64,000 nucleotides of DNA. Origin: Lamellibrachia columna. Lineage: Eukaryota; Annelida; Polychaeta; Sabellida; Siboglinidae. Within the stretch, counting starts at the first letter, position 1; the number at the start of each line of letters is the position of its first letter. Where the stretch lies: assembly GCA_963662155.1 (NCBI GenBank), contig OY759273.1:24646873-24710872 (forward strand), in the 5' to 3' direction. A program made the translations under genes and the position numbers. Positions 1 through 9,101 of this stretch are shown piece by piece. A model generated the notes under the pieces. The model was not told where the DNA came from. It made no database searches and saw only the letters and a list, made by a program, of their open reading frames with translations.

Positions 1-596
1 TCCTGTACGGTTTCTGATAAGATTTTCCTGCATAAATGCGAATGGTACTCACGAGATTCCAACTCATCGCGATGAAACCGTCACCGAAACAGATGACACT
101 TTAAAGGCTGCAAAAAACAACAATTATAAAATAGATGTATGCCTAATTAATTTCTATTGCTAGGACTATAAAAAATGTGATATATGTTTACCGTTACATG
201 CTGTAAAATATTAGGATAGGTATAGGTAGGACAATTGTTTTCTTTCAATATTTTCCTGCGAGAACATATTTAGGGTAGTGCTTAATCAGTGTTTAATTTA
301 AATTGGTCAGTTTCTTCCGATAGTGCCATAGCTAACTGCTACACCAACGTGATCCGGCACAGCGAATATTGGATTATTGTCGTTATCGTTATTGTTCCAA
401 TGTACATCACATTTTACATGTACATCAGTAATGGTGACCGAGTCTAGTTGTATACAGGGGCAAGTTGTAACAGAGTCGTTTTACAAAAACAGCACACATG
501 TGGCGATACCATCAACAGTAGTTGGCTGGAGTCCACAAGCAGACACACTGTAGGAGTTAACGAGGTGTGGAAAAAATGACTTTTTAACCACCTGTT
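1..596. other. No gene assigned; dispersed-repeat fragment
   Basis: No convincing coding region is seen. About 190-330 resembles 46566-46700 in the same orientation: both share a TTACATGCTGT word followed by AATATTTTCCTG and a GGGTAG stretch, so this is an unnamed dispersed repeat. A GTGAGT splice donor on the minus strand at 52-47 follows a five-codon ATG frame (67-53). It could be a first coding exon leaving the window, but this is weak. Confidence 0.4.
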
Positions 597-835
597 TTGG
601 TATGTCCACGTAACATCATCTCACGCAGCCACCCTTTATGTCCACGTAACACCATCTCACGCAGCCACCCTTTATGTCCACGTAACATCATCTCACGCAG
701 CCACCCTTTATGTCCACGTAACACCATCTCACGCAGCCACCCTTTATGTCCACGTAACATCATCTCACGCAGTCACCCTTTATGTCCATGTAACATCATC
801 TCACGCAGCCACCCTTTATGTTTCGTGAATGAAAC
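597..835. repeat. 36-bp minisatellite, about six and a half units
   Basis: Tandem units of 36 bp built on ATGTCCACGTAACA, CATCTCACGCAG and CCACCCTTT. Units alternate between ATCATC and ACCATC after the AAC, giving a 72-bp higher-order period over the first four units. Because 36 is divisible by three, one frame stays open for 80 codons with a 12-residue repeat. This is a repeat artefact, not a gene. Confidence 0.9.
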
Positions 836-839
836 TTGA

Positions 840-1377
840 AACATGTCTACTATATAGTATAAGGGGTTAAATTGAAAGATGGGGTGCGTACGTGTGTATT
901 ATTCAATAAAGTAGAAGTTGCATTACATATATATTGCCATTCACTATTTCTTACTCCACCCAATAATATACATTCGTTCTCAATTGATTGTTATGCATGA
1001 ATCAGGGGAACGAGTGCATTTTGGTAACTAAACAAGAAAAGCTTAATAAATGAAGCTGTGAACACCCACATTGCCTGTGTATAAGAAGTATAAGTGTGTA
1101 TAATCCAATTAACGTAATAACAGTAACATGTACGAGTGACACTGGCTTTCCGATCCACACGTTCTTAACAACATGCCCCGTATGATGTAACAACTTGTCC
1201 CTTTTACGGCCTGGGAAACATCACATATCTACCTAACTACAATGTGGAATATCAATGGTATGGAACATTTTATTAACACGAATAATGCGTGTAATGCATA
1301 CATTCACATAAATAATGCATTTAACATACTGTTAAAAAAATTGACTGAGTCGGGTAACAGTAAATGCACATTCTTCT
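840..1377. other. Unassigned AT-rich spacer
   Basis: Nothing recognisable apart from short AATAATGCAT-type words near 1280-1320. Confidence 0.4.
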
Positions 1378-1482
1378 GAGGAACCGGACATCATTAACCG
1401 CCTCCGGACAAAACCCCCTCGGACAAAATCCCATCCGAATATAACCCCCTCTGGATAAAACCTCTCCGGACAAACCCCCCTC
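1378..1482. repeat. Degenerate 16-18 bp tandem repeat
   Basis: Six or so imperfect units of the form CGGACAAAACCCCCT with variants GGATAAAACCTCT and GAATATAACCCCCT. It lies just downstream, in the sense of the LINE fragment, of the element at 1640-2290. Confidence 0.6.
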
Positions 1483-1639
1483 ACTCATATATAATGTGTT
1501 CTCTGAACTATCCGCCAGAGCGCGCCACTTGATCTGAAATATTTTTGGTTGGGTTTGGTTCGAAACGGACTGCCTACAGATTGAGGCGGAGAAGCGGCAA
1601 AGAAGAAATGCGAATGACTGCAAACCTTACTTCTGCTCT

Positions 1640-2290
1640 CATCCGTATCCCTGTAGTCTGGGGTGAGGCTGGCACCGAAACCGGTCGTTGATTTTTATTT
1701 CCCCTTCTTCTTCATCATTAGTCCCTTTTCACTGTCGTTGCCACCACCCGCCTCCACTCCCCCTATTCCTAGCCCCCATTCCTTACTCCCCTCCCACTCC
1801 CGCCAACTCTCTCTTTACGCAGTCCTTCCATATCATGCTCGGTCTTCCTATTCTCCTTCTACCCTCTACTTTACGCGCACCCGCTCTCTTTGTCAACCAT
1901 ACCCCTTCCATTATTTCCGCATGTCCAGCCAACAACTTAGCCGGGTCCTCACCAGCTTCCTCGTGAGGCTGTCACACCAACTTCCCCTCAGCTCCTCAAT
2001 TCTTCGCTTGTCTATTTTTTTCACTGCCCCATCCTCACCTCCGCCCCTGGGACACCCATCCACCCCAATGTGGCCATGGACATCTCACTTGGAACTGTGT
2101 CGTATGCCTTTTCAAGGTCTATGAATCCCAAAGCCATATTCTCCTGTCCCGCCAGTCTCTTTTCCACCAGTTGTCTCAGAGTGAACAACCCGCCCGCCGT
2201 ACCTCTCCCTCTTCTGAAACCTTCTTGTTCTTCTCCTATTTTACACTTCACTATCCTCCTTACCTCCAAACTAAACTTGTGTAACATATT
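1640..2290 (-). mobile_element. Non-LTR retrotransposon fragment, reverse transcriptase domain
   Basis: On the minus strand 2287-2021 reads as a reverse transcriptase core: GFRRGRGT, then LRQLVEKRL, then GFIDLEKAYDTVP, the palm motif A region of LINE polymerases. The rest to about 1640 matches, in the opposite orientation, the fragment at 35960-36425, including a shared terminal stretch around CTGTAGTCTGGGGTGAGGC, so both come from one family. It is truncated and full of stops. Confidence 0.8.
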
Positions 2291-2916
2291 TTGACCTTTG
2301 TTTACTAAATTACTCCTCTGTCTGACTAAATAACATGTGTGTTTGAGATTTTGCGTTGGTTATGTGTATGTCGGCCTCACTTATTACGTCACGCATAGTC
2401 TAGGTTACCCGATTTTCATAGACCTGCGCATGCGGTTGACGATCGCGCTGGTTGACATGTCAGCTCTCACTCAACCAGAAAATCTCCCACTATTAGAACA
2501 CATTATGAGTGAACCACTGGCGTGATATTCTTGATCTTAGTTGCTCATGATTATTTTTTATTAAGTCTCTTAGATGCATAGCCCCAAGACCAGATTTTGT
2601 TTCGCATTAACATACGTTTCTTACTTCTTTCGCTTGTCCATAACTCCAATAGTTTTTGCATAACAATTTCCGTTGGATTCTGACGACATTGGAAGTTTTT
2701 TATTTGCCAATTTTTTAATTTGTCTCAAACACCGTCGATGGTAAGATTGTTCATGTGCTATTATATTAATATTAAAGTAATGGATTGACGTATCTATGTA
2801 ACAGGATGACGTATGTTCGTAATTGCATAATAATATCACATGGGTTTGAATGGCATATTACCAAATTGGGTCTTCAGTGTTTACCTTTTTACAGTATTGG
2901 ACCTAAGCAAGTTGCA
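2291..2916. other. Unassigned spacer
   Basis: No gene, repeat or RNA recognised. Confidence 0.4.
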
Positions 2917-4190
2917 ATTCAATTCAATTCAACTTTATTCTCAAAAACCTTAATATGACTGTTACACGAGAATTACAATGTTATGTGCGGGATACTGTTA
3001 CAATGTGAGGTGGCTATAAGTGTATGTAACCCAAGCTTCAATAATACTTATAAATTACATTGGTAAATGGTTTTACCAAAATACAAAACACAAAAGTATA
3101 ACAGAAGATCATATTACAACTTAAAACTATTTAAAATCTCCTGTACGAATTTACATAATTTAATTAGCTTTGCGTGGCTTGTCAAATTAAACAACTGATC
3201 CATTTTTAAAGTGTTTGGCCTAACAAAATAATTTCTAGAAATAAACTTAAGTCTAGCTTCTTGAAAAAAGTACATTTAAACAAATAATGAAACTCATCCC
3301 CAATATGATTACAATCATATAGAGTACAACATCTCTCTCGCCTATCAATTCCACTATACCTGGTTTGCTGAATCGGCAACTGATGATTACAAGTGCGAAA
3401 TTTACACAAAGGTCTATATAGATTTGGTGGTAACATTAGCAAATATTTCTCCATTTTAAAATCATATTAATTATTCTGTAGGTTGTACACCCATCGCTAT
3501 TGCAAATATTACCGCTACAGTGCTGATGATGCTGGTCAGTAAGTTTTAACCTGACAACCACTTTAAACCATTTAGGATTCACTATTTATTTATTAAGCCA
3601 CACGTTAGATAGACCGATTCTATTTCAAATGCATTTAACATGAGTAATCCTGGGGGATTCAAAGATATTTTTTAACAGATCATTTATATAATAATTTATA
3701 CATAATGCAATACAGTTTAGATTCCTTTCCTGTCAATGGTTTCCCCCAAAATTCAATACTCTACTGTTTGTTTTAATATATAGAGGAAATAGTTCCCTAT
3801 AAATATGTGTTCTATTGTTTACCCCAAGTAAAAAAAAAAAAAATGTTATGTAACTTTTCAATTAACATAATATTTTCACATCCCCATATTTCACATCCAT
3901 ATAACAAGATTGGGCATGTAAGGGAATCAAATAGTTCTAACTGGATATCAATAGGAAGTTTTAGCTTCCTAGCTTTAGAAATTAAACATAACATTGCTCG
4001 GTTTGCCTGTTCATATAAATGTCTGATTGCTTTAGAAAATCTACCATTATAGTTAAAATTAATGCCTAGATAGTTATACTTACCTACAATGGCAAGCTTA
4101 TTTGGTGCATATTTAAATTCTGGCAATTTTCTAATCTTACCCCTTGAGAATACTAGCACCTTAGTTTACACAGTATTAACATGCAGTTTC
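2917..4190 (-). mobile_element. Non-LTR retrotransposon 3' fragment with CAATT tail
   Basis: Minus-strand frames 4159-3812 and 3454-3206 give the C-terminal part of a LINE reverse transcriptase. Visible are a YLGINF strand, a CPILLYGCEIWG thumb-type motif, and downstream a CKFRTCNHQLPI plus GDEFHYLFKC cysteine/histidine motif found at the C-terminus of such proteins. The two pieces lie in different frames with stops between them. The 3' end is marked by (CAATT)n at 2917-2932. The copy is 5'-truncated and dead. Confidence 0.8.
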
Positions 4191-4699
4191 CAAGGTTCGA
4201 TATAGCTAAACAGGGCGTCAAGTGCAGGAAGCAACCAGTTAATCGTTCTGATGTACACGACATGATCCCACAATTTTACACAGGTGGTCACAATCACACT
4301 AAAACTGATTGAATCTTCACGACAATGTGTGGAAGTATGAATGTGCAAAAATATGAATTTATGAAACCTTTTACTTATTTGGATTATATATCATATGCAC
4401 GAAGTATTGTAGATTGTTGCTATGTGGATACAATGGTCCACTTCTTACAAGGTTTGCATCACAAGAGGCCACCTGCTCACACCATGCAACTTTGCAGAAG
4501 GGGTGGCCATTATATAGGCTAGTGTGCGTGCGAGCGAGCGAGCTAGCGTGTGGGCACATATATTCTGTAGACATTTGATAATTAGAAGTCCTGACACCTG
4601 TTGTCTTTGTGGGCAACCGGGCATCCCCCCCAAGAGTCTTGATCCGACCATGATATATAGCCACGGCCAAAAACGTTCACTGACTTAGTCCTGGCACCT
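4191..4699. other. Unassigned spacer
   Basis: Short overlapping frames on both strands show no protein-like features. A short GCGAGCGAGCGAGC run lies near 4530. Nothing can be named. Confidence 0.35.
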
Positions 4700-5400
4700 C
4701 TAGATCGAACATGTGCAAATAATAAAATAAATAAATAATGAATAAATAGTTCACTTATAGCGCCAAATCTAGCCTAATATAATCTAATGTAACTACTAAA
4801 GGCGATTTACATTAAAAACTACGTAATTAAATTTAATTAAAAAAATATACAATTAAATTACATTAAAATAGAGCGACATTAACATAAACAATTTAGATTA
4901 AATAATTAAATTACATTAATATTAAATAAAATGTTTTTAAGATAAATAACTCAATTGTAATATAATTGAATAGTATAGCCGGTAGATTTTTCTCAAATAC
5001 ATGCAGGTGATATAACAGTTCAGAATTAAAAGGGCTGAAAGCAAAGTATAAATCTGTCTAGATGTTAAAATGTTAGTTAAAATAGAGTATTTTTAAAGTT
5101 CTTTTATAAGTGGCCTCTCTGGTCAGTTCATGTAGTGACACTGGCAGGGCGTTCCACAAGCCTGAGGCGGCCGCCACAAAGCTCGCGTTCCCGACATTGC
5201 ATCTTGTTCTAGGTCTGACAAGTAGATGTTGTTCAGCTGACCGAAGGGACCTGGTAGGCGTGTGGATCGAGACAAGGTTGCACATAAACATTGGCCCACA
5301 ATTGTTGACAGCTCTGTGGACCAGAACCAGGACATTGAAGCATGCTCCCGTACAGACAGCCAATGTGTTTGACACAATACGATATCTCGTATAAGACCAA
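4700..5400 (-). mobile_element. LINE 3' fragment with TTTA-type tail
   Basis: Minus-strand 5375-5073 encodes the end of a LINE polyprotein: TPTRSLRSAEQHLL, then LWNALPVSLHEL and a short LKILYF end, a pattern common at CR1/Jockey-type ORF2 C-termini. An AT-rich 3' UTR follows. The GCGCTATAAG-type motif (plus TATAGCGCC at 4757) and a TTATTTATTTTATTATT tail at 4715-4750 mark the 3' end. Confidence 0.7.
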
Positions 5401-6127
5401 ACATAATAATAATCGATATGCGTGCGGGCAAAGATTAGCTGTTATAAATGTATAACACAATAACAGGTTAGTGTAGGCCTACTACTCACGTTGTGTTTGT
5501 CGATGTCACGTTCTGTGGACGGTTCGGCAAGACTTCGTCAGCGTTCTGCGGGTCACTCCTTGAATCTGATATACGGGGAACCACTCTGTGAGATGGAGTG
5601 TCGACTACTTGGGACTTGAGAGCACTGGACATGCGCCGGACGTTAGGTGTCTAAGTCTTTCAATGGTCAGTGACGATGCACATTCATTCTGACGTCACCA
5701 GAGAAGTCGCTCGACTTGAATCAACATATCGAATGACGTCAGTATTAATTATATCCTGAACAGTTTCAGTTGGGTGCCAATACACTAGTTTAGCCACCTG
5801 GTCAGAGAAGAGTACACGAATCCGTAGGTCGGTGTCGGAGTTGTTGACATATGAATTGACAAAACGTCACGTATGTCACAGACGTGTGCTATAAATATTG
5901 ACCCATTCCACAGACGTGTGCTATAAGTATTGACCTATTCCAACAATTACGGTTGCTTTCAGGAGTTTCGTTTTTCATTGATTTACTAATGCAATCACAC
6001 ATGCGTATTCGGCTGATGAGTTTAGGAGAGGGCGGGACGTTATGGAACACTATACTTTAATATTGTGCTGCGCTTCGCTTGATATCAGCTCGCTTGATAT
6101 AAACATGAATTTGGATGCGTATATGCT

Positions 6128-6130
<3 letters not shown>
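5401..6130. other. Unassigned spacer with one 34-bp duplication
   Basis: Two adjacent copies of a 34-bp unit containing CAGACGTGTGCTATAA and TATTGACC lie at about 5878-5945. No gene is seen up to the microsatellite. Confidence 0.45.

Positions 6131-6209
<79 letters not shown>
6131..6209. repeat. (AT)n microsatellite at left Polinton junction
   Basis: About 78 bases of pure AT dinucleotide directly abut the left end of the Polinton. A second AT tract lies outside the right end, so the element entered, or was flanked by, an AT microsatellite. Confidence 0.95.
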
Positions 6210-6211
<2 letters not shown>

Positions 6212-6392
6212 TAGTTAGTACGAGGAAATGACCGATCAAAAGAGGTTGCCAGTATGGGAGGGTCACGTGACTTCCGGTCGCAGAGCCTTCTGGGTATCCT
6301 AAGCGCCCCCTAACGGCGACCTATATCCTTATGCATAACCCTAGAGCGCCCCCTGGCGATTGGAGCTAACCCTAACCGACGTAACCCCAACT
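6210..6392 (+). repeat. Left terminal inverted repeat of Polinton
   Basis: 183 bp that aligns without gaps to the reverse complement of 19336-19518, with six mismatches counted by eye. It begins AGTAGTTAGTACGAGG and ends GTAACCCCAACT. It contains a telomere-like CTAACCCTAACC block near 6366. Polinton termini are expected to prime replication and be cut by the integrase. Confidence 0.97.
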
Positions 6393-6738
6393 TTTTGACA
6401 TGATCCCGACCTGACCTCATCAGTGATTACCCCTGACCCTAACGGAGTGACCGCTACCCTAACGTGACCGCTACCCCGATCCCCAAGGAGCGAGATAATT
6501 GCAATTGTACCCCAAGGCATTTAACCCCCGGCTCATTGTCGTCCGCGATACCCTATCCGCATTCTATAGCCTACAACCACCCGGTTCGTTGTGGCCCGCA
6601 TTACCCTATCTGCATTCTGTAGCCTACATGGATGTTTGTTTATAAATATTCATCCGTTCGTTATTGTATGTGGTAGCAGGGTGAAACGTGGTCATATTTC
6701 TTTTACTAGCGTCGTTAACCGATAAAATCGACACAACA
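6393..6738. other. Left subterminal region of Polinton, non-coding
   Basis: Degenerate ACCCTAAC-type words continue inward from the inverted repeat (for example GACCCTAACGGAGTGACC near 6438, echoed near the right end). A tandem pair of about 55-60 bp, sharing CCGC, TACCCTATC, GCATTCT and TAGCCTACA, occupies about 6530-6630. No open frame. Confidence 0.6.
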
Positions 6739-7005
6739 CCTCATTGAATGAAGTCACAAAGAAACTTTATTATTTAAAAATAATGATACATCAGATCATA
6801 GTAATATAATTATTTAAAAATAGCCATATATCAAATCATATTAAAGCATAGTCATATAAATATTGTTCATCGTTCTTCGCTTTATTTAAAAATAGCCATA
6901 TATCAAATCATATTAAAGCATAGTCATATAAATATTGTTCATCGTTCTTCGCTATATTTAAAAATATCGATATATCAGAATATATTAAAACATAGTGTTC
7001 ATCAA
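6739..7005. repeat. 72-bp tandem repeat downstream of the minus-strand gene
   Basis: Units starting TATTTAAAAATAGCC begin at 6811, 6883 and 6955, a period of exactly 72 bp. A degenerate unit lies upstream near 6770. Each unit contains CATAGTCATATAAATATTG and GTTCATCGTTCTTCGCT. It lies in the probable 3' UTR of the gene transcribed from the other strand. Confidence 0.9.
6766..6771 (-). terminator. AATAAA poly(A) signal for the minus-strand gene
   Basis: The plus strand reads TTTATT, so the minus strand reads AATAAA, about 245 bases after the stop codon of the spliced gene at 7015 and beyond the 72-bp repeats. It is a plausible cleavage signal; other AT-rich words nearby could also serve. Confidence 0.4.
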
Positions 7006-7014
7006 TCTTCGATC

Positions 7015-7993
7015 TCAATCGAATTTCAGACGTGGCAGCGACCTCCCGCGTCTGTCTATCAGTTTGGTCGGTCGCTGTTCACATCGGGTGTTGCGTGCCT
7101 TGACAGCTTCGATTAATTCGCCCATTACGGCCTCCCATATCCATCTGCGATCAGTACGCGGCAGGCATGCTAGTGACTCTTTGTCTAATCGTTCCAGGAA
7201 GTCTGCGTAGTGATTACATTCATCGTCCCAACTTTCCGTTGCCGCAGGACTGTCGTAGCCATCATCGTCGTCATCATTGTCTATGCGCGGTATATAGCGA
7301 CACAGTTCCTCCATCACAGCTGGCCACTGTTGTCGATGGAAGCTGAAAACCAGAGTGAAAGACACATAAAAATCGAGCCATTGTTAAAGGTACAGTCGAG
7401 ACTTTGTTAAAAGTATGCTATATACGTTTCTTAAATAACACATGCATGTGTTAATAAGCTATGGGAAACCCGAGAGCGACGAAAGGCGTACTTTCGACCC
7501 GGCTCGCTAGCGAAGTCGGCCTGATGGTTTGTATTGCTAGGCCGGTGGCAAGCGGCTAGCAAGCGTGTAGAAAGTAGGCCACGCACAGACGATATCAGTG
7601 ACCCGGCGACCCGGCTCGGCTCGTGGTTTTTATGGCTAGGCCGGCAGCGGCAGCCGACTAGCAAGCGGCGTGTGGAAGTAGGCCATGCACAGACGATAAC
7701 AGTGACCCGACGACCCAGCCCGGCTCGTGTGTTTTTTATTAGTAGACTTCTAGCAACTGGCTAGCAGACGTTGCGAAATAGGCCACAGTCGCATAAAAGA
7801 TGTCTCTTAAAGTTAAACTGTGTGTTATGTAGATGCTTTTTAAAAGCTTTTAAAATTTATGTATTAGTTACCATTCGTGCAAACAACGACAGACATTATG
7901 TACTTACGAGCGATGCAGTAGCAGGGTCAACGCAACCCCAACTTCAACGTAGACTACCATCAGATCGGAGAATAGCGCAACGTTAGACAGCAT
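7015..7993 (-). CDS. Two-exon accessory gene of Polinton, unknown function
   Basis: I infer two exons: 7993-7908 and 7342-7015, giving about 137 residues. Exon 1 ends at a GTAAGT donor (7907-7902) and exon 2 starts after TTTTCAG. The split codon (TC + C, phase 2) keeps exactly the frame of exon 2. The start is the ATG at 7993, because the longer upstream frame begins TTG and contains a TATA box. The product has a hydrophobic N-terminal stretch (residues about 1-28), an acidic run of five aspartates, and a C-terminal basic tail with RRWIWEAVMGELIEAVKAR as a likely helix. No family recognised. It is transcribed away from the replication and structural genes, a position where adintovirus-like elements often hold accessory genes. 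It could also be a captured host exon pair. Confidence 0.6.
7497..7770. repeat. 105-bp tandem repeat inside the minus-strand intron
   Basis: About two and a half units with a period of 104-105 bp. Each carries GTAGGCCA, GCACAGACGATA, GTGACCCG and GGCTAGGCCGG. The third unit decays from about 7735. It lies wholly inside the proposed 565-bp intron. Confidence 0.8.
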
Positions 7994-8073
7994 CGTGACG
8001 TCAGAAGCAACAACAGCGACGACAGCAACAGAACGACCGTAAGTGTATAAAGAAATACCTAGTCTGTGAACGG

Positions 8074-8084
8074 CCTTATATACC
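8074..8084 (-). promoter_or_regulatory. TATA box of the minus-strand accessory gene
   Basis: The minus strand reads GTATATAAGGC at 8083-8073. A start of transcription about 30 bases on would fall near 8050, leaving a leader of about 60 bases before the ATG at 7993. This supports rejecting the upstream TTG as the start. Confidence 0.5.
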
Positions 8085-8197
8085 AAACGTTAAACAATGC
8101 AGACAGCTGACATAAGCCACTATAACACAATAACAAATCTGTCAAAGTCAGAAAGTTATGCGAAAAAGAAACGCCAGACACACGCTAGGACACAATA

Positions 8198-8589
8198 ATA
8201 ATAAAATTTATTGAAGTGGAATGCGAAAAAAACAACTCCCAAACCCGCTAGAACAATACGCAATCCCTCACAACGAAAAACATGTTCGTTAAGTCTGTTA
8301 CAGAAGTGTCAGAGAATCGACGCTGAAAGCAAAATCCCATCTATCACGTGTAAAAAACCAAGTCAGCGAGTCCTAGACGAAAGTTGCATCGAATTCCAGA
8401 CATTCGTCGTAAAACAATAAGCAATCCCTCACAGCGATAAGGCCGCTGCAGAAGTGTCAACTAACCCACGCTGAAACCGAAATCCCATCTATCACGCGTA
8501 AAAAACCAAGTCAACGAGTCCTTGGCAAACGTTGTATAATATCACCGGTATTAAATACAGTGCATGTAATTTTGAACAACAAAATCAGA
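8198..8589. repeat. Duplicated segment upstream of the NADAR gene
   Basis: Two diverged direct copies with an offset near 154 bp. They share GCAATCCCTCACA (8257 and 8411), CAGAAGTGTCA, CCCATCTATCACG and TAAAAAACCAAGTCA. The open frame at 8211-8420 falls within the repeat and looks accidental. AATAAAATTTATT at about 8201-8213 is a near-palindromic poly(A)-like word. A weak TATAAT lies at 8535. Confidence 0.7.
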
Positions 8590-9101
8590 ATGAATCGTCC
8601 TATATACTTCAGAGGAGGAAACAGTTTCTTATCTAACTTCTACGCGTGTAGGATACATGCATGGGGGTCATGTTTTTAACACCGTTGAAGCTGCGCACCG
8701 GTATAGGAAATGCATCTTTTATGGCGATGCCGAGACGGCGGAAAAGATGCTAGCCACACGAACCGGGCTACAGGCGAAATACCTTAGCAAGACCATTCGA
8801 GAGAAGGAGCATTTACGTGCACAATGGAACAAACAGACGATCTGTAATGACCGCGTTAGTTGCGATTAAATTTCGCGACACGACACTACGCAAACGATTG
8901 TTAAACACACATGCATCGCCGTTAATGGAATGCGTGAGAAGCAGGGAAGGATTCTGGAGCATGGTCACGTACACTGGACAGTCTGGACAGAACGTGTTGG
9001 GTCAGATACTCGTGAATTGTCGCGAGTTCATTCGAAAAAACCAGGCGACGGGAATGCGCGCTCGTCAACAACGCCCAGACGATAGGAATGCGCGGCGATA
9101 G
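8590..9101 (+). pseudogene. NADAR/YbiA-like domain protein, frameshifted
   Basis: NADAR (YbiA-like) proteins are N-glycosidases of ADP-ribose metabolism. Some members are reported to remove ADP-ribose from guanine and to counter DarT-type toxins. The family pattern is visible across three frames. From the ATG at 8590 come FRGGNSFLSNFYACRI, then FNTVEAAHRYRK with the conserved VE-A-R/Q region, then FYGDAETAEKML. In the next frame come VMTALVAIKF, GFWSM and NVLGQILVNCREFI. Frameshifts fall at about 8658-8676 and 8838-8866. The domain is otherwise nearly complete at about 160 residues. It sits directly upstream of, and overlaps, the polymerase frame, so it may be a separate early gene or a fused N-terminal domain. 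Confidence 0.75.

Noticed and set aside
7904..8086. 60-codon start of the minus-strand gene from 8086
   Set aside because: The codon at 8086 is TTG and the TATA box overlaps it; the ATG at 7993 fits the expected transcript.
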